A stretch of 6,039 nucleotides of DNA from Burkholderiales bacterium (GTDB lineage Bacteria > Pseudomonadota > Gammaproteobacteria > Burkholderiales > Burkholderiaceae_A): contig JAURFZ010000086.1 in the NCBI GenBank assembly GCA_030834045.1, forward strand, positions 1 to 6,039. The letters are read 5' to 3'. Below are positions 1 through 5,704 of the stretch, piece by piece (position 1 is the stretch's first letter; each line of letters starts with the position of its first letter). Made by a program: the position numbers and the translations under genes. The notes under the pieces are model-generated. The model was given only the letters and a program-made list of their open reading frames with translations. It was not told the origin of the DNA and did not search any database.

Positions 1-1
1 G

Positions 2-235
2 GCCCGCAACACGCTGGCCGATCGTCTTTTTGCTCAGAGCAGTCAAAGCCTCACCACGCAGGCCATGGGCAGCGCGCTCTGGTCGCTCTCGACTGCCGAG
101 GTCCGCTTTGTTGATCTTAAGGGCCAGAATCTGCCCAACCTTTTCCTCCCCTTTTGGCGCGTGCAGCGGGTCTCTTCAAGCCTGGCAGACCAGGCGGCTG
201 CGCTTGCCGTCGCCAACGCACGTAAGGAAAACTAA
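2..235 (+). CDS. C-terminal fragment of an unrecognised protein, possibly Tad pilus-associated
   Basis: An open frame runs in from the left edge and stops with TAA at 233-235, giving the last 77 residues of a protein whose start is outside the window. The next gene begins directly after the stop (ATG at 236), so it is very probably in the same operon. The fragment is mostly polar with no membrane segment. A central part contains FVDLKGQNLPNLFLPFWRV, and the end is Ala-rich (SSLADQAAALAVANARKEN). This Ala-rich helix faintly resembles the D-x-AALA-x-A stretch that follows the transmembrane helix in TadE/TadG-type minor pilins, but here it sits at the C-terminus. That resemblance is weak inference. 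I do not recognise the family, and the context alone suggests a pilus-related role. Confidence 0.7.
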   Translation, partial: ARNTLADRLFAQSSQSLTTQAMGSALWSLSTAEVRFVDLKGQNLPNLFLPFWRVQRVSSSLADQAAALAVANARKEN

Positions 236-982
236 ATGCCTAGTCAACCCAGTGGCCAGGCCCTTATTGAGGGCCTGAGCGTTCTTGCATTGCTTGCCTT
301 GTTTTTGGTGGCGGTGGTCTTTCTTTTCAGTCAGGGCCTTTCAGGTCAGGCTGCACCGACACAAGCCTGGCAGATGGTTCAACGTTGTGCGGTTCTTTCA
401 AATGCCTGTCATCAAGAGCCGGGCGAGGAGGCGGGCACCTTAAAGGGGCAGGGTCTTCGCGAAAGCAAGGTTGTCACTCAGTTCGATCAGCCCATTGTTC
501 AGGTCTCTGCGAAGTCCATGACCGGCCAAATTTTTGGCTCACTTGCCCAGGCCAGTCAGAATGCTGCGGCGGGTGTTTTCGCATTGCCCGAGTCCCGACG
601 ATTCGCTCGAATTGCAGCAACCTCAGAGCCCTCGGGTACCCAGCGTTATCGCGCGCAGTTCGGTCTTCAGGACGAAGCGGCGCTTAAGACCGAAGCCCGC
701 GTCGCTCTGATTGCCGAAGACTGGTCGTCGTCCTCGCAGGCGCTCACCCTGCATCGCATTCAGCAGGGCCAGAACCCTTCCAATACCGTGTCATCGGTAA
801 ACGATGCGGGCTACTGGCCTGCGCTGCGCGTCTTAATGCCAGCCTTTGAGGCCATCAGTCTTGAATCGGGCAGTCGAAGCCTACGCAACGAGTTTCATCA
901 GGTCTCGCGTCTTACCCCTTTCCCCGGAACCCTAAGCCCAGATTCGCAAGTCGGACTGCGTGCTTCTTTAGGAGAACCCTAA
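236..982 (+). CDS. TadE-like minor pilin / pseudopilin (248 aa)
   Basis: Likely a minor pilin or pseudopilin of the Tad system, cut by a prepilin peptidase and held in the inner membrane by its N-terminal helix. A seven-residue leader ends in Gly7, followed by QALIE, so cleavage is expected between Gly7 and Gln8 with Glu12 at mature position +5. The string GQALIEG matches the GQALVEF-type N-terminus of TadE-like proteins. Residues 14-31 form the hydrophobic helix. The remaining roughly 215 residues are soluble, presumably periplasmic, with a close cysteine pair (Cys51, Cys58) that could form a disulfide. The start is supported by an AAGGA Shine-Dalgarno at 224-228, and the stop overlaps the next ATG by one base. 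The C-terminal domain matches nothing I know. Whether it is TadE, TadF or a lineage-specific pseudopilin cannot be settled here, so I give no symbol. Confidence 0.8.
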   Translation: MPSQPSGQALIEGLSVLALLALFLVAVVFLFSQGLSGQAAPTQAWQMVQRCAVLSNACHQEPGEEAGTLKGQGLRESKVVTQFDQPIVQVSAKSMTGQIFGSLAQASQNAAAGVFALPESRRFARIAATSEPSGTQRYRAQFGLQDEAALKTEARVALIAEDWSSSSQALTLHRIQQGQNPSNTVSSVNDAGYWPALRVLMPAFEAISLESGSRSLRNEFHQVSRLTPFPGTLSPDSQVGLRASLGEP

Positions 983-1563
983 TGCCCGAAGGATTGTCTG
1001 CCATTTTATTTTCTGGTCTGCTTTTTGGTGGCCTTGCTGACTTCAAATGGCTGGAGTCGCCCCTGCAGGGCTGCATCGCCCGCGACCAGACCTCCAAGCA
1101 GTGGCGCGCCGAAGGCCGTCATGTCTTTGACCATCAGGTCGGTGATTGGTGTGTCGTGGCATCCCTTCATAAGGGTGCATGGGAAGCAGAGCAGTGGAGT
1201 CGTTGGTCGGGCCCATCGGGTCACGGCTGGCGTGTTCGGCTTCCACTGCAAGCGGTTACGCCTGCGCCTGTAAAAGGGACCCGGCAGGAGCAGGTCTTTC
1301 ATGTGGGCGATCAGAAATGGCTTCGTATCCGACCTGCCCACGGCAGCTCTCTTCATGAAGCCCATCAGCGTGAGCGCGGGCGGCTCGCCGGTGAACAGCC
1401 TGGCGATGTAAAGGAGGACCGTGCTAGCGACTCCGAGCAGCGCTTTTGGATCAGTCACTTTCAAGGCAAGGAGGGCGTCCAAGGCCTTATCACTTTGCGT
1501 GTTGAAGGCGAGGGCTGGTTCCACGTCAGCCTGCATCAGTCTGGCCCGGAGATGCCGCAATGA
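982..1563 (+). CDS. Hypothetical Trp/His-rich protein in the tad operon (193 aa)
   Basis: I do not recognise this protein. It starts at an ATG sharing one base with the upstream TAA, with AGGAGA at 970-975 as a well-placed Shine-Dalgarno, and its TGA overlaps the next start (ATGA). That tight coupling on both sides is the main argument that it is real. A short hydrophobic stretch (residues 5-19, LSAILFSGLLFGGLA) could be a membrane anchor or poor signal peptide, but no basic residue precedes it. The rest is soluble and unusually aromatic: about ten Trp and eleven His in 193 residues. There are two cysteines (Cys31, Cys57). Residues 125-153 are highly charged and probably flexible. No Gly-x4-Glu prepilin site is present. 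A periplasmic accessory factor for the neighbouring pilins is a guess. A 198-residue frame on the opposite strand over the same region lacks this support. Confidence 0.7.
   Translation: MPEGLSAILFSGLLFGGLADFKWLESPLQGCIARDQTSKQWRAEGRHVFDHQVGDWCVVASLHKGAWEAEQWSRWSGPSGHGWRVRLPLQAVTPAPVKGTRQEQVFHVGDQKWLRIRPAHGSSLHEAHQRERGRLAGEQPGDVKEDRASDSEQRFWISHFQGKEGVQGLITLRVEGEGWFHVSLHQSGPEMPQ
1548..1552 (+). promoter_or_regulatory. Shine-Dalgarno (GGAGA) for the 56-aa pilin-like ORF
   Basis: GGAGA lies inside the end of the preceding gene, about seven bases ahead of the ATG at 1560. It supports translation of the short ORF, which otherwise could be dismissed because of its size. Confidence 0.6.
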
Positions 1564-1730
1564 GCCACTCCCAGCTTGCAGTGCCTCGGGGGTCAGCCTC
1601 ATTGGATTACCTGCTTGGCAGCCTGCTGGTTGGGCTGTCTCTTTTTGCGGTCCTGCGCAATGACTGGCCGGCTGCCTTCGATCAGCTCTGGCTGCGTTTT
1701 AGCTTTTTTCTTTCCATCCCTTTTGTCTAA
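1560..1730 (+). CDS. Small Flp-like pilin or pseudopilin (56 aa) with Asp at +5
   Basis: This short gene starts in an ATGA overlap with the upstream stop and ends with TAA 14 bases before the cpaB start. Its N-terminus, PRGSASLDYLLGSLLVGLSL, has the layout of a type IVb/Flp prepilin: an 11-residue leader with one Arg, ending in Gly11, then SASLDY and a hydrophobic helix (about residues 15-32). In Flp pilins the pattern is Gly^xxxxGlu-Tyr. Here the acidic residue at +5 is Asp16 and the Tyr at +6 (Tyr17) is kept. The mature product would be about 45 residues, within the Flp size range, with an aromatic C-terminus (FSFFLSIPFV). It could be the major Flp subunit, a minor Flp-like pilin or a truncated TadE/F protein. 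Cleavage by the prepilin peptidase is inferred. Confidence in it being a gene is higher than in the exact class. Confidence 0.72.
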   Translation: MSHSQLAVPRGSASLDYLLGSLLVGLSLFAVLRNDWPAAFDQLWLRFSFFLSIPFV

Positions 1731-1733
1731 CTC

Positions 1734-1738
1734 GGAGG
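1734..1738 (+). promoter_or_regulatory. Shine-Dalgarno (GGAGG) of cpaB
   Basis: A strong GGAGG sits six bases ahead of the cpaB ATG. It lies in the longest spacer between genes in the window (14 bases, 1731-1744), which has no room for a separate promoter or terminator. Confidence 0.8.
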
Positions 1739-1744
1739 TTAACC

Positions 1745-2635
1745 ATGCAGAGCATCTTGCAAAGCCTGCGTGATGCCGTTTACCGGCCACGCTTCTGGAT
1801 TGCTGTTTTTGCCCTTGGACTGGGTCTGGCTGCAGGGTGGCTTAGTTACAGCCATCTTGCACAGGCCGAGGAAAGGCTGCGTTCGGAAATTCTTGTCTCG
1901 GAAAAACTTGTTCCGGTTGTTGTTGCAGCAAAGCCTTTGTCACCTGGCCTTATTTTGTCTGAATCGTTACTTGCCATTCGTGAGCTTCCACAGGCCTGGG
2001 TTCTACCCGATGCCGTCTCGGAGCAGACGCTTGATGCCGCTTTGGGGCGTGAACTGGTTCGCGCCGTTGCCTCGGGCGCGCCCCTTTCAATGGCCGATCT
2101 GGCAGAGCCGCAGGTGGCTGTGGGGTACCCGCAGGCTCGATCAGGTTATCGGCTGCTAAGCATTCCTGCCGATGAAACCTCCTCGGTCTCCGGGCTCATA
2201 CGCGTGGGTGATCGTGTCGACCTCTGGTCGGCGGCAACCATTGCGCCTCTCGCGGTCACCTCTCCCGAGGTTCAGGTCATTACCCATCAGTCGCAAGATG
2301 CCTCGCATGCGCGTCTGCTTGCGGAGGCTTTAGAGGTGGTGGCCGTTGGCGGCAGGTATCAGGCGCAGTCTTCATCGAAACGCCTATCCGAGAGCTCCAC
2401 AGACCGGTACAGCAGCCTCACGCTTGAGGTGCCTGCTGCCTTGGTGGAGTCGGTACTGTCTGCGCAGAGTCTTGGGCGTGTTGTTGCCCTGCTGCGGCCC
2501 GATCCTTCGAGCTTGAAGCTGGGCCATGGCCCTGACCATGGCCATGGGCGGGGTCGCGGCGGTGACGGCAATGCTCAGGTGAAGCAAAAGCCGGTTGAAG
2601 TCATCGTTCATTCTGGATTGGGAGAGGCGCAATGA
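1745..2635 (+). CDS. cpaB: Flp pilus assembly protein CpaB/RcpC (296 aa)
   Basis: CpaB (RcpC in Tad naming) is an inner-membrane-anchored periplasmic protein that works with the secretin. Residues 17-34 form one transmembrane helix after a short basic N-terminus. Residues 56-119 are a SAF-type domain starting VPVVVAAKPLSPGLILSESL, typical of this family. The conserved segment GLIRVGDRVDLWSA lies near residues 150-163, and the chain ends with VEVIVHSG (284-291), like the usual VxVIRG end of CpaB proteins. Length is normal for the family. An odd insert between the core and that last strand, residues 260-274 (GHGPDHGHGRGRGGD), is rich in Gly, His and Arg and may be a flexible or metal-binding loop. 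The gene follows the small pilin-like ORF, and its TGA overlaps the cpaC start (ATGA). The identification is firm from sequence and order. Confidence 0.95.
   Translation: MQSILQSLRDAVYRPRFWIAVFALGLGLAAGWLSYSHLAQAEERLRSEILVSEKLVPVVVAAKPLSPGLILSESLLAIRELPQAWVLPDAVSEQTLDAALGRELVRAVASGAPLSMADLAEPQVAVGYPQARSGYRLLSIPADETSSVSGLIRVGDRVDLWSAATIAPLAVTSPEVQVITHQSQDASHARLLAEALEVVAVGGRYQAQSSSKRLSESSTDRYSSLTLEVPAALVESVLSAQSLGRVVALLRPDPSSLKLGHGPDHGHGRGRGGDGNAQVKQKPVEVIVHSGLGEAQ
2522..2566 (+). repeat. Low-complexity Gly/His/Arg codon block with nested palindromes
   Basis: Inside cpaB, repeated GGCCAT-type codons make two perfect palindromes: GGCCATGGCC at 2522-2531 and CCATGGCCATGG at 2536-2547. They encode the GHG-PDHGHG-RGRGG segment. 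A coding low-complexity expansion is the simplest reading. I see no evidence for a protein-binding site. Confidence 0.6.
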
Positions 2636-4068
2636 CATATTCCATTTACAGACAAAGCCTCAGCAGACTTGCTGGCCTAGCCCTCGCGGTGGCTGCTGGC
2701 CTCTTCGTTAGCAGTGCGTCGGTGTCTTACGCCTCGGAAAGCCCAATGCCTGCACGTTTCACCGACACGACACGGCTTGCGGTTGGCCAGGCCGAGGTGC
2801 TGCGGTTCGAAGGGCTTAGCCGTGTGGTGGTGGCAGATGGCAGGCTGGTTACGGCGCAGCCTCTTGCCGATGGATCGGTTGTTCTGGTGGGCAAGCAACC
2901 TGGGCAGACCAGCCTGCTTATCTGGGCCAAAGGCATGCAAGGGGTTCGGCAGTTGGTGGAGGTGGAGTCGGTTGCCGCCAAGCGCATGCAGGGCGAGGTG
3001 CGCCGTGCGGTGGGTGATTCGAAATCGGTGCAGGTTCTTCCCGTGGGCGACCAACTGGTGGTCTCGGGCCAGGCCGACTCCAGTGAGCAGGCCAGTCGCC
3101 TAAAGGCCATTGCGGAACGCAATGCCAAGCTTGTGAACCTTGTGCGCGCCGAGGGTACCGAACCCATGATTGCCATGGAGGTTCGCTTTCTTGAGGTTAA
3201 AAAGAACGCGCTTGAAAATGTTGGTATTCAGTGGCAGAAAAGTATGGCAGGGCCCATGGTGGGTTTGGTGGGTGACTTCCGCACCAACAGCCAGTTCCGG
3301 CCAACCAGTGATGGGCTTCTTACCGATGGCCAGCCCAACATCTCGGCCAATTTCCCTGGGCTCGATTCAGCCGCGAACAGCCCTCGCGTATCGCCGTTTG
3401 CCATGTACTTTGGCATGCAGTCCACGCTCATGTCGGTCATTAACTTCATGGAACAATCGGGCGATGCGGTGGTTCTTGCCGAGCCTATTCTTTCAACGCG
3501 CAGTGGCGGTGTTGCGAAGTTTCTAGCAGGCGGTGAAATTCCCTTGCCTGTAACCAGCTCACTGGGCTCAAGCACGGTTCAGTTCAAGCCCTATGGCATT
3601 CGCTTTGAAATTGCACCCCTTGTAACAGAGGCTGGGGTTATTTCTGCCACGGTCACAACCGAACTCTCAACCGTGGACCCGGCCATTCGCGTGGGTGAGT
3701 TGCCTGGCTTTTTGTCACGCATGACCGAGACCCAGGTCAACCTTCGTGAGGGTGAGACGCTTGTGATGTCAGGCCTTATATCGGAGGAGGTAAGCAGGCT
3801 TAATGACCAGGTGAAGGGGCTGGGAAGTATTCCGGTGCTTGGGGCCTTGTTCCGCTCGAAAGATTTCCAAGACCGTCGCAGTGAGATGGTTGTCATGGTG
3901 ACCCCGCGCCTCATCCAACCCAACGATGCCTTTCATCGCCAGAAAGAGGCCTGGGCTGAAGACCACAAGGCTAAGCGCGGCATGGGGGGTATTGATGTCA
4001 AGGCCAAATCACAGGACACGCCCAGCCTCAACCAGGACGAGCAAGCACAGGAGGTTCGCCATGATTGA
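2632..4068 (+). CDS. cpaC: Flp pilus secretin CpaC/RcpA (478 aa)
   Basis: This is the outer-membrane secretin through which the Flp pilus passes. Residues 1-34 are a signal peptide with cleavage likely after SVSYA. Residues 45-112 match the N-terminal pilus-formation domain of CpaC-type secretins (LAVGQAEVLRFEGLSRVVVA). Residues 118-174 fit a BON-like domain. The secretin core covers about 270-428, with AEPILSTRSGGVAKFLAGGE (283-302) and the hallmark IPVLGALFRSKDFQDRRSEM (400-419), followed by VVMVTPRLI. A polar, charged tail of about 50 residues (429-478) follows and looks disordered; in other secretins such tails can contact a pilotin, but that is inference here. A GGGAG Shine-Dalgarno at 2620-2624 precedes the start, and the start overlaps the cpaB stop by four bases. 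No rcpB-like gene follows. Length is normal for the family. Confidence 0.96.
   Translation: MTYSIYRQSLSRLAGLALAVAAGLFVSSASVSYASESPMPARFTDTTRLAVGQAEVLRFEGLSRVVVADGRLVTAQPLADGSVVLVGKQPGQTSLLIWAKGMQGVRQLVEVESVAAKRMQGEVRRAVGDSKSVQVLPVGDQLVVSGQADSSEQASRLKAIAERNAKLVNLVRAEGTEPMIAMEVRFLEVKKNALENVGIQWQKSMAGPMVGLVGDFRTNSQFRPTSDGLLTDGQPNISANFPGLDSAANSPRVSPFAMYFGMQSTLMSVINFMEQSGDAVVLAEPILSTRSGGVAKFLAGGEIPLPVTSSLGSSTVQFKPYGIRFEIAPLVTEAGVISATVTTELSTVDPAIRVGELPGFLSRMTETQVNLREGETLVMSGLISEEVSRLNDQVKGLGSIPVLGALFRSKDFQDRRSEMVVMVTPRLIQPNDAFHRQKEAWAEDHKAKRGMGGIDVKAKSQDTPSLNQDEQAQEVRHD
4049..4054 (+). promoter_or_regulatory. Shine-Dalgarno (AGGAGG) that fixes the tadA start
   Basis: A perfect AGGAGG lies six bases before the ATG at 4061, inside the end of cpaC. 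It selects this ATG over an in-frame ATG 45 codons upstream (3926), which would add a basic, non-homologous extension overlapping cpaC by 143 bases. Confidence 0.85.
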
Positions 4069-5704
4069 ATTTCGCAGCTACCGTGGCCTTGAAGACCAGG
4101 GTGTAAAGGCTTTTAGCGCTTCACGCATTGTCATTGGCTCTGCAAAACAGTGCAGCCTTCGAGTCACCGGGCTTGCCATGGGCGGTCAGCATGCCTTTGT
4201 CGAGAAGCGCCCCTCGGGCTACTTTGTGAAAGACGCGGGACTTCTGGCAGGAACGCGTGTCAATGGCAGTCGCATTGCAGACTATGGTCCTCTTGCGCTG
4301 GGCGATGAGCTGGCCTTTGGGCTTTGGCGGTTTCGCGTCACACGTATTGAACTTGATCCGGCCCTTGGGGCCGACATTGCCCCCGCAGCGCATTCGAAAT
4401 CGCTGGGCATGCTTGTCAACGATGCGGCCTGCAGGCCCTCTCCTGCACCAGGGCTTACCGACCTAGACCTTGATCATCGCGTTGTGCAGGCGCCCGTCCC
4501 TTTGCCCCATGCTTTTGTTAGTGCCTCGCTTAAAGGTCAGTGCCTCAAGCTCATGCGAGAGGTCTTAGATTCGCGTCGTCGCGACTGGGGCACCCTTACG
4601 GAAGAAAGCGTTCGCACAGAAACCCTTGCCCTTATTCGTTCCGAGCTTAAGGCACAGTTAGACGAACTCACCGCCCATCAGAAACGTCAGCTCGAAGCGG
4701 AGCTGGTTGCTGATCTTGTGGGGCTTGGTCCTCTTGAAGAACTGATGCGTGATGGCTCAATCACGGAGATTATGGTGAACGGACCCAGCCAGGTCTTTGT
4801 TGAGCGCAATGGGCAGTGCCAGCCTGCGGGGCTTGGTTTTGCTGGGGTTGATGAGCTGCGACGCGTGATTGACCGTATCTTTATTCCGATGGGCCGACGC
4901 ATTGACGATGGGCATCCTATGGCCGACGGTCGGCTTGCGGATGGGTCACGTGTTAACGCCGTTCTCTCGCCACCGGCCATTGGTGCGCCATCCATCACCA
5001 TTCGAAAGTATCGTGCGCAGGCCTTCTCGCTGGCTGATCTTGCAAAGGCCTCAGGCCTTGATTCGCGGGTTGTTGACTACCTTGTTGAGGCCGTTGAGTC
5101 GGGCCGCAATATTGTTGTTTCGGGTGGGACAGGCTCGGGCAAAACGACATTGCTGCGGGCGCTTGCCATGCAAATCCCCAAGGCCGAGCGCATTGTAAGC
5201 GTTGAAGATGCAGCGGAGCTGCACCTCAAGAGTCAGAACGTTGTTGCGCTTGAAGCCCGAGAGGCAAATCAAGAAGGCCAAGGTCAGATCTCCATTCGCG
5301 ACCTTGTTCGAAATGCGCTGCGTATGCGCCCCGATCGAATTGTGGTCGGGGAGTGCCGCGGCGGCGAGGCCCTGGACATGCTGCAGGCCATGAACACTGG
5401 CCATGAAGGCTCCTTAACCACCGTACACGCAAACACACCGCGTGATGCCCTTTCGCGCATTGAAGTCATGGTCATGATGGCGGGGTTCGAACTTCCTTTG
5501 CGAGCCATTCGAGAGCAGATTGCCTCCGCTGTCCACCTGGTGGTTCATCAGCAGCGTCTTACCGGAGGCCAGCGAACGATCTCCGAGATTGTTGAAGTCG
5601 CGGGCATGGAGTCGGGGACCATACAAATAGAGGAGGTCTTTAGTCTGAGAAATGGTTTTCGAGACGGTCTCCTGCCTCAGGCCAATGCCGCGGGGTGGCT
5701 TTAA
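4061..5704 (+). CDS. tadA: Flp pilus ATPase TadA/CpaF with N-terminal FHA-like domain (547 aa)
   Basis: A secretion ATPase of the GspE/VirB11 superfamily that powers Flp pilus assembly at the inner membrane. Residues 2-97 resemble a forkhead-associated (FHA) domain: RIVIGSAKQCSLRV (22-35), GGQHAFVEK (41-49), GTRVNGSRI (64-72), LGDELAFG (80-87). A variable linker (about 98-155) leads to the CpaF N-terminal region (LVGLGPLEELMRDGSITEIM). Motor motifs are intact: Walker A GGTGSGKT (355-362, Lys361), Asp box RIVSVEDAAEL, Walker B RPDRIVVGECRGGEA (Glu431), and His box TGHEGSLTTVHAN (446-458). Cys432 replaces the common Val after the Walker B Glu. The FHA domain lacks the usual Arg after Gly and the Ser of the Ser-x-x-His motif. 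The start is at 4061, set by AGGAGG, and overlaps cpaC by eight bases. No tadZ precedes it, which is unusual. TAATG joins it to tadB. Confidence 0.95.
   Translation: MIEFRSYRGLEDQGVKAFSASRIVIGSAKQCSLRVTGLAMGGQHAFVEKRPSGYFVKDAGLLAGTRVNGSRIADYGPLALGDELAFGLWRFRVTRIELDPALGADIAPAAHSKSLGMLVNDAACRPSPAPGLTDLDLDHRVVQAPVPLPHAFVSASLKGQCLKLMREVLDSRRRDWGTLTEESVRTETLALIRSELKAQLDELTAHQKRQLEAELVADLVGLGPLEELMRDGSITEIMVNGPSQVFVERNGQCQPAGLGFAGVDELRRVIDRIFIPMGRRIDDGHPMADGRLADGSRVNAVLSPPAIGAPSITIRKYRAQAFSLADLAKASGLDSRVVDYLVEAVESGRNIVVSGGTGSGKTTLLRALAMQIPKAERIVSVEDAAELHLKSQNVVALEAREANQEGQGQISIRDLVRNALRMRPDRIVVGECRGGEALDMLQAMNTGHEGSLTTVHANTPRDALSRIEVMVMMAGFELPLRAIREQIASAVHLVVHQQRLTGGQRTISEIVEVAGMESGTIQIEEVFSLRNGFRDGLLPQANAAGWL

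Noticed and set aside
30..278. 82-codon + strand frame spanning the end of the first gene and the start of the TadE-like gene.
   Set aside because: Arg/Ser/Leu-rich shadow translation, and it conflicts with the stop/start junction at 233-238.
1006..1602. 198-codon open frame on the minus strand opposite the Trp/His-rich gene.
   Set aside because: No supporting start context, no recognisable product, and it would break a continuous run of overlapping + strand genes. Long antisense frames are common in G+C-rich coding DNA.
1731..1744. Spacer before cpaB as a possible promoter or terminator.
   Set aside because: Only 14 bases, fully used by the Shine-Dalgarno and its spacing; no hairpin with a T-run.
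2522..2547. Palindromes GGCCATGGCC and CCATGGCCATGG as possible regulator-binding or recombination sites.
   Set aside because: They lie within cpaB and are explained by repeated Gly-His codons; no partner repeat elsewhere in the window was noticed.
2727..3176. 149-codon minus-strand frame inside cpaC.
   Set aside because: A shadow of the secretin codons. Its Ser/Thr/Arg-rich translation resembles no protein, and the + strand gene is certain.
3926..4060. 45-codon N-terminal extension of tadA from an in-frame ATG at 3926.
   Set aside because: It overlaps the secretin C-terminus by 143 bases, is basic and unlike any TadA, and the ATG at 4061 has a perfect AGGAGG at ideal spacing and begins the FHA-like fold.
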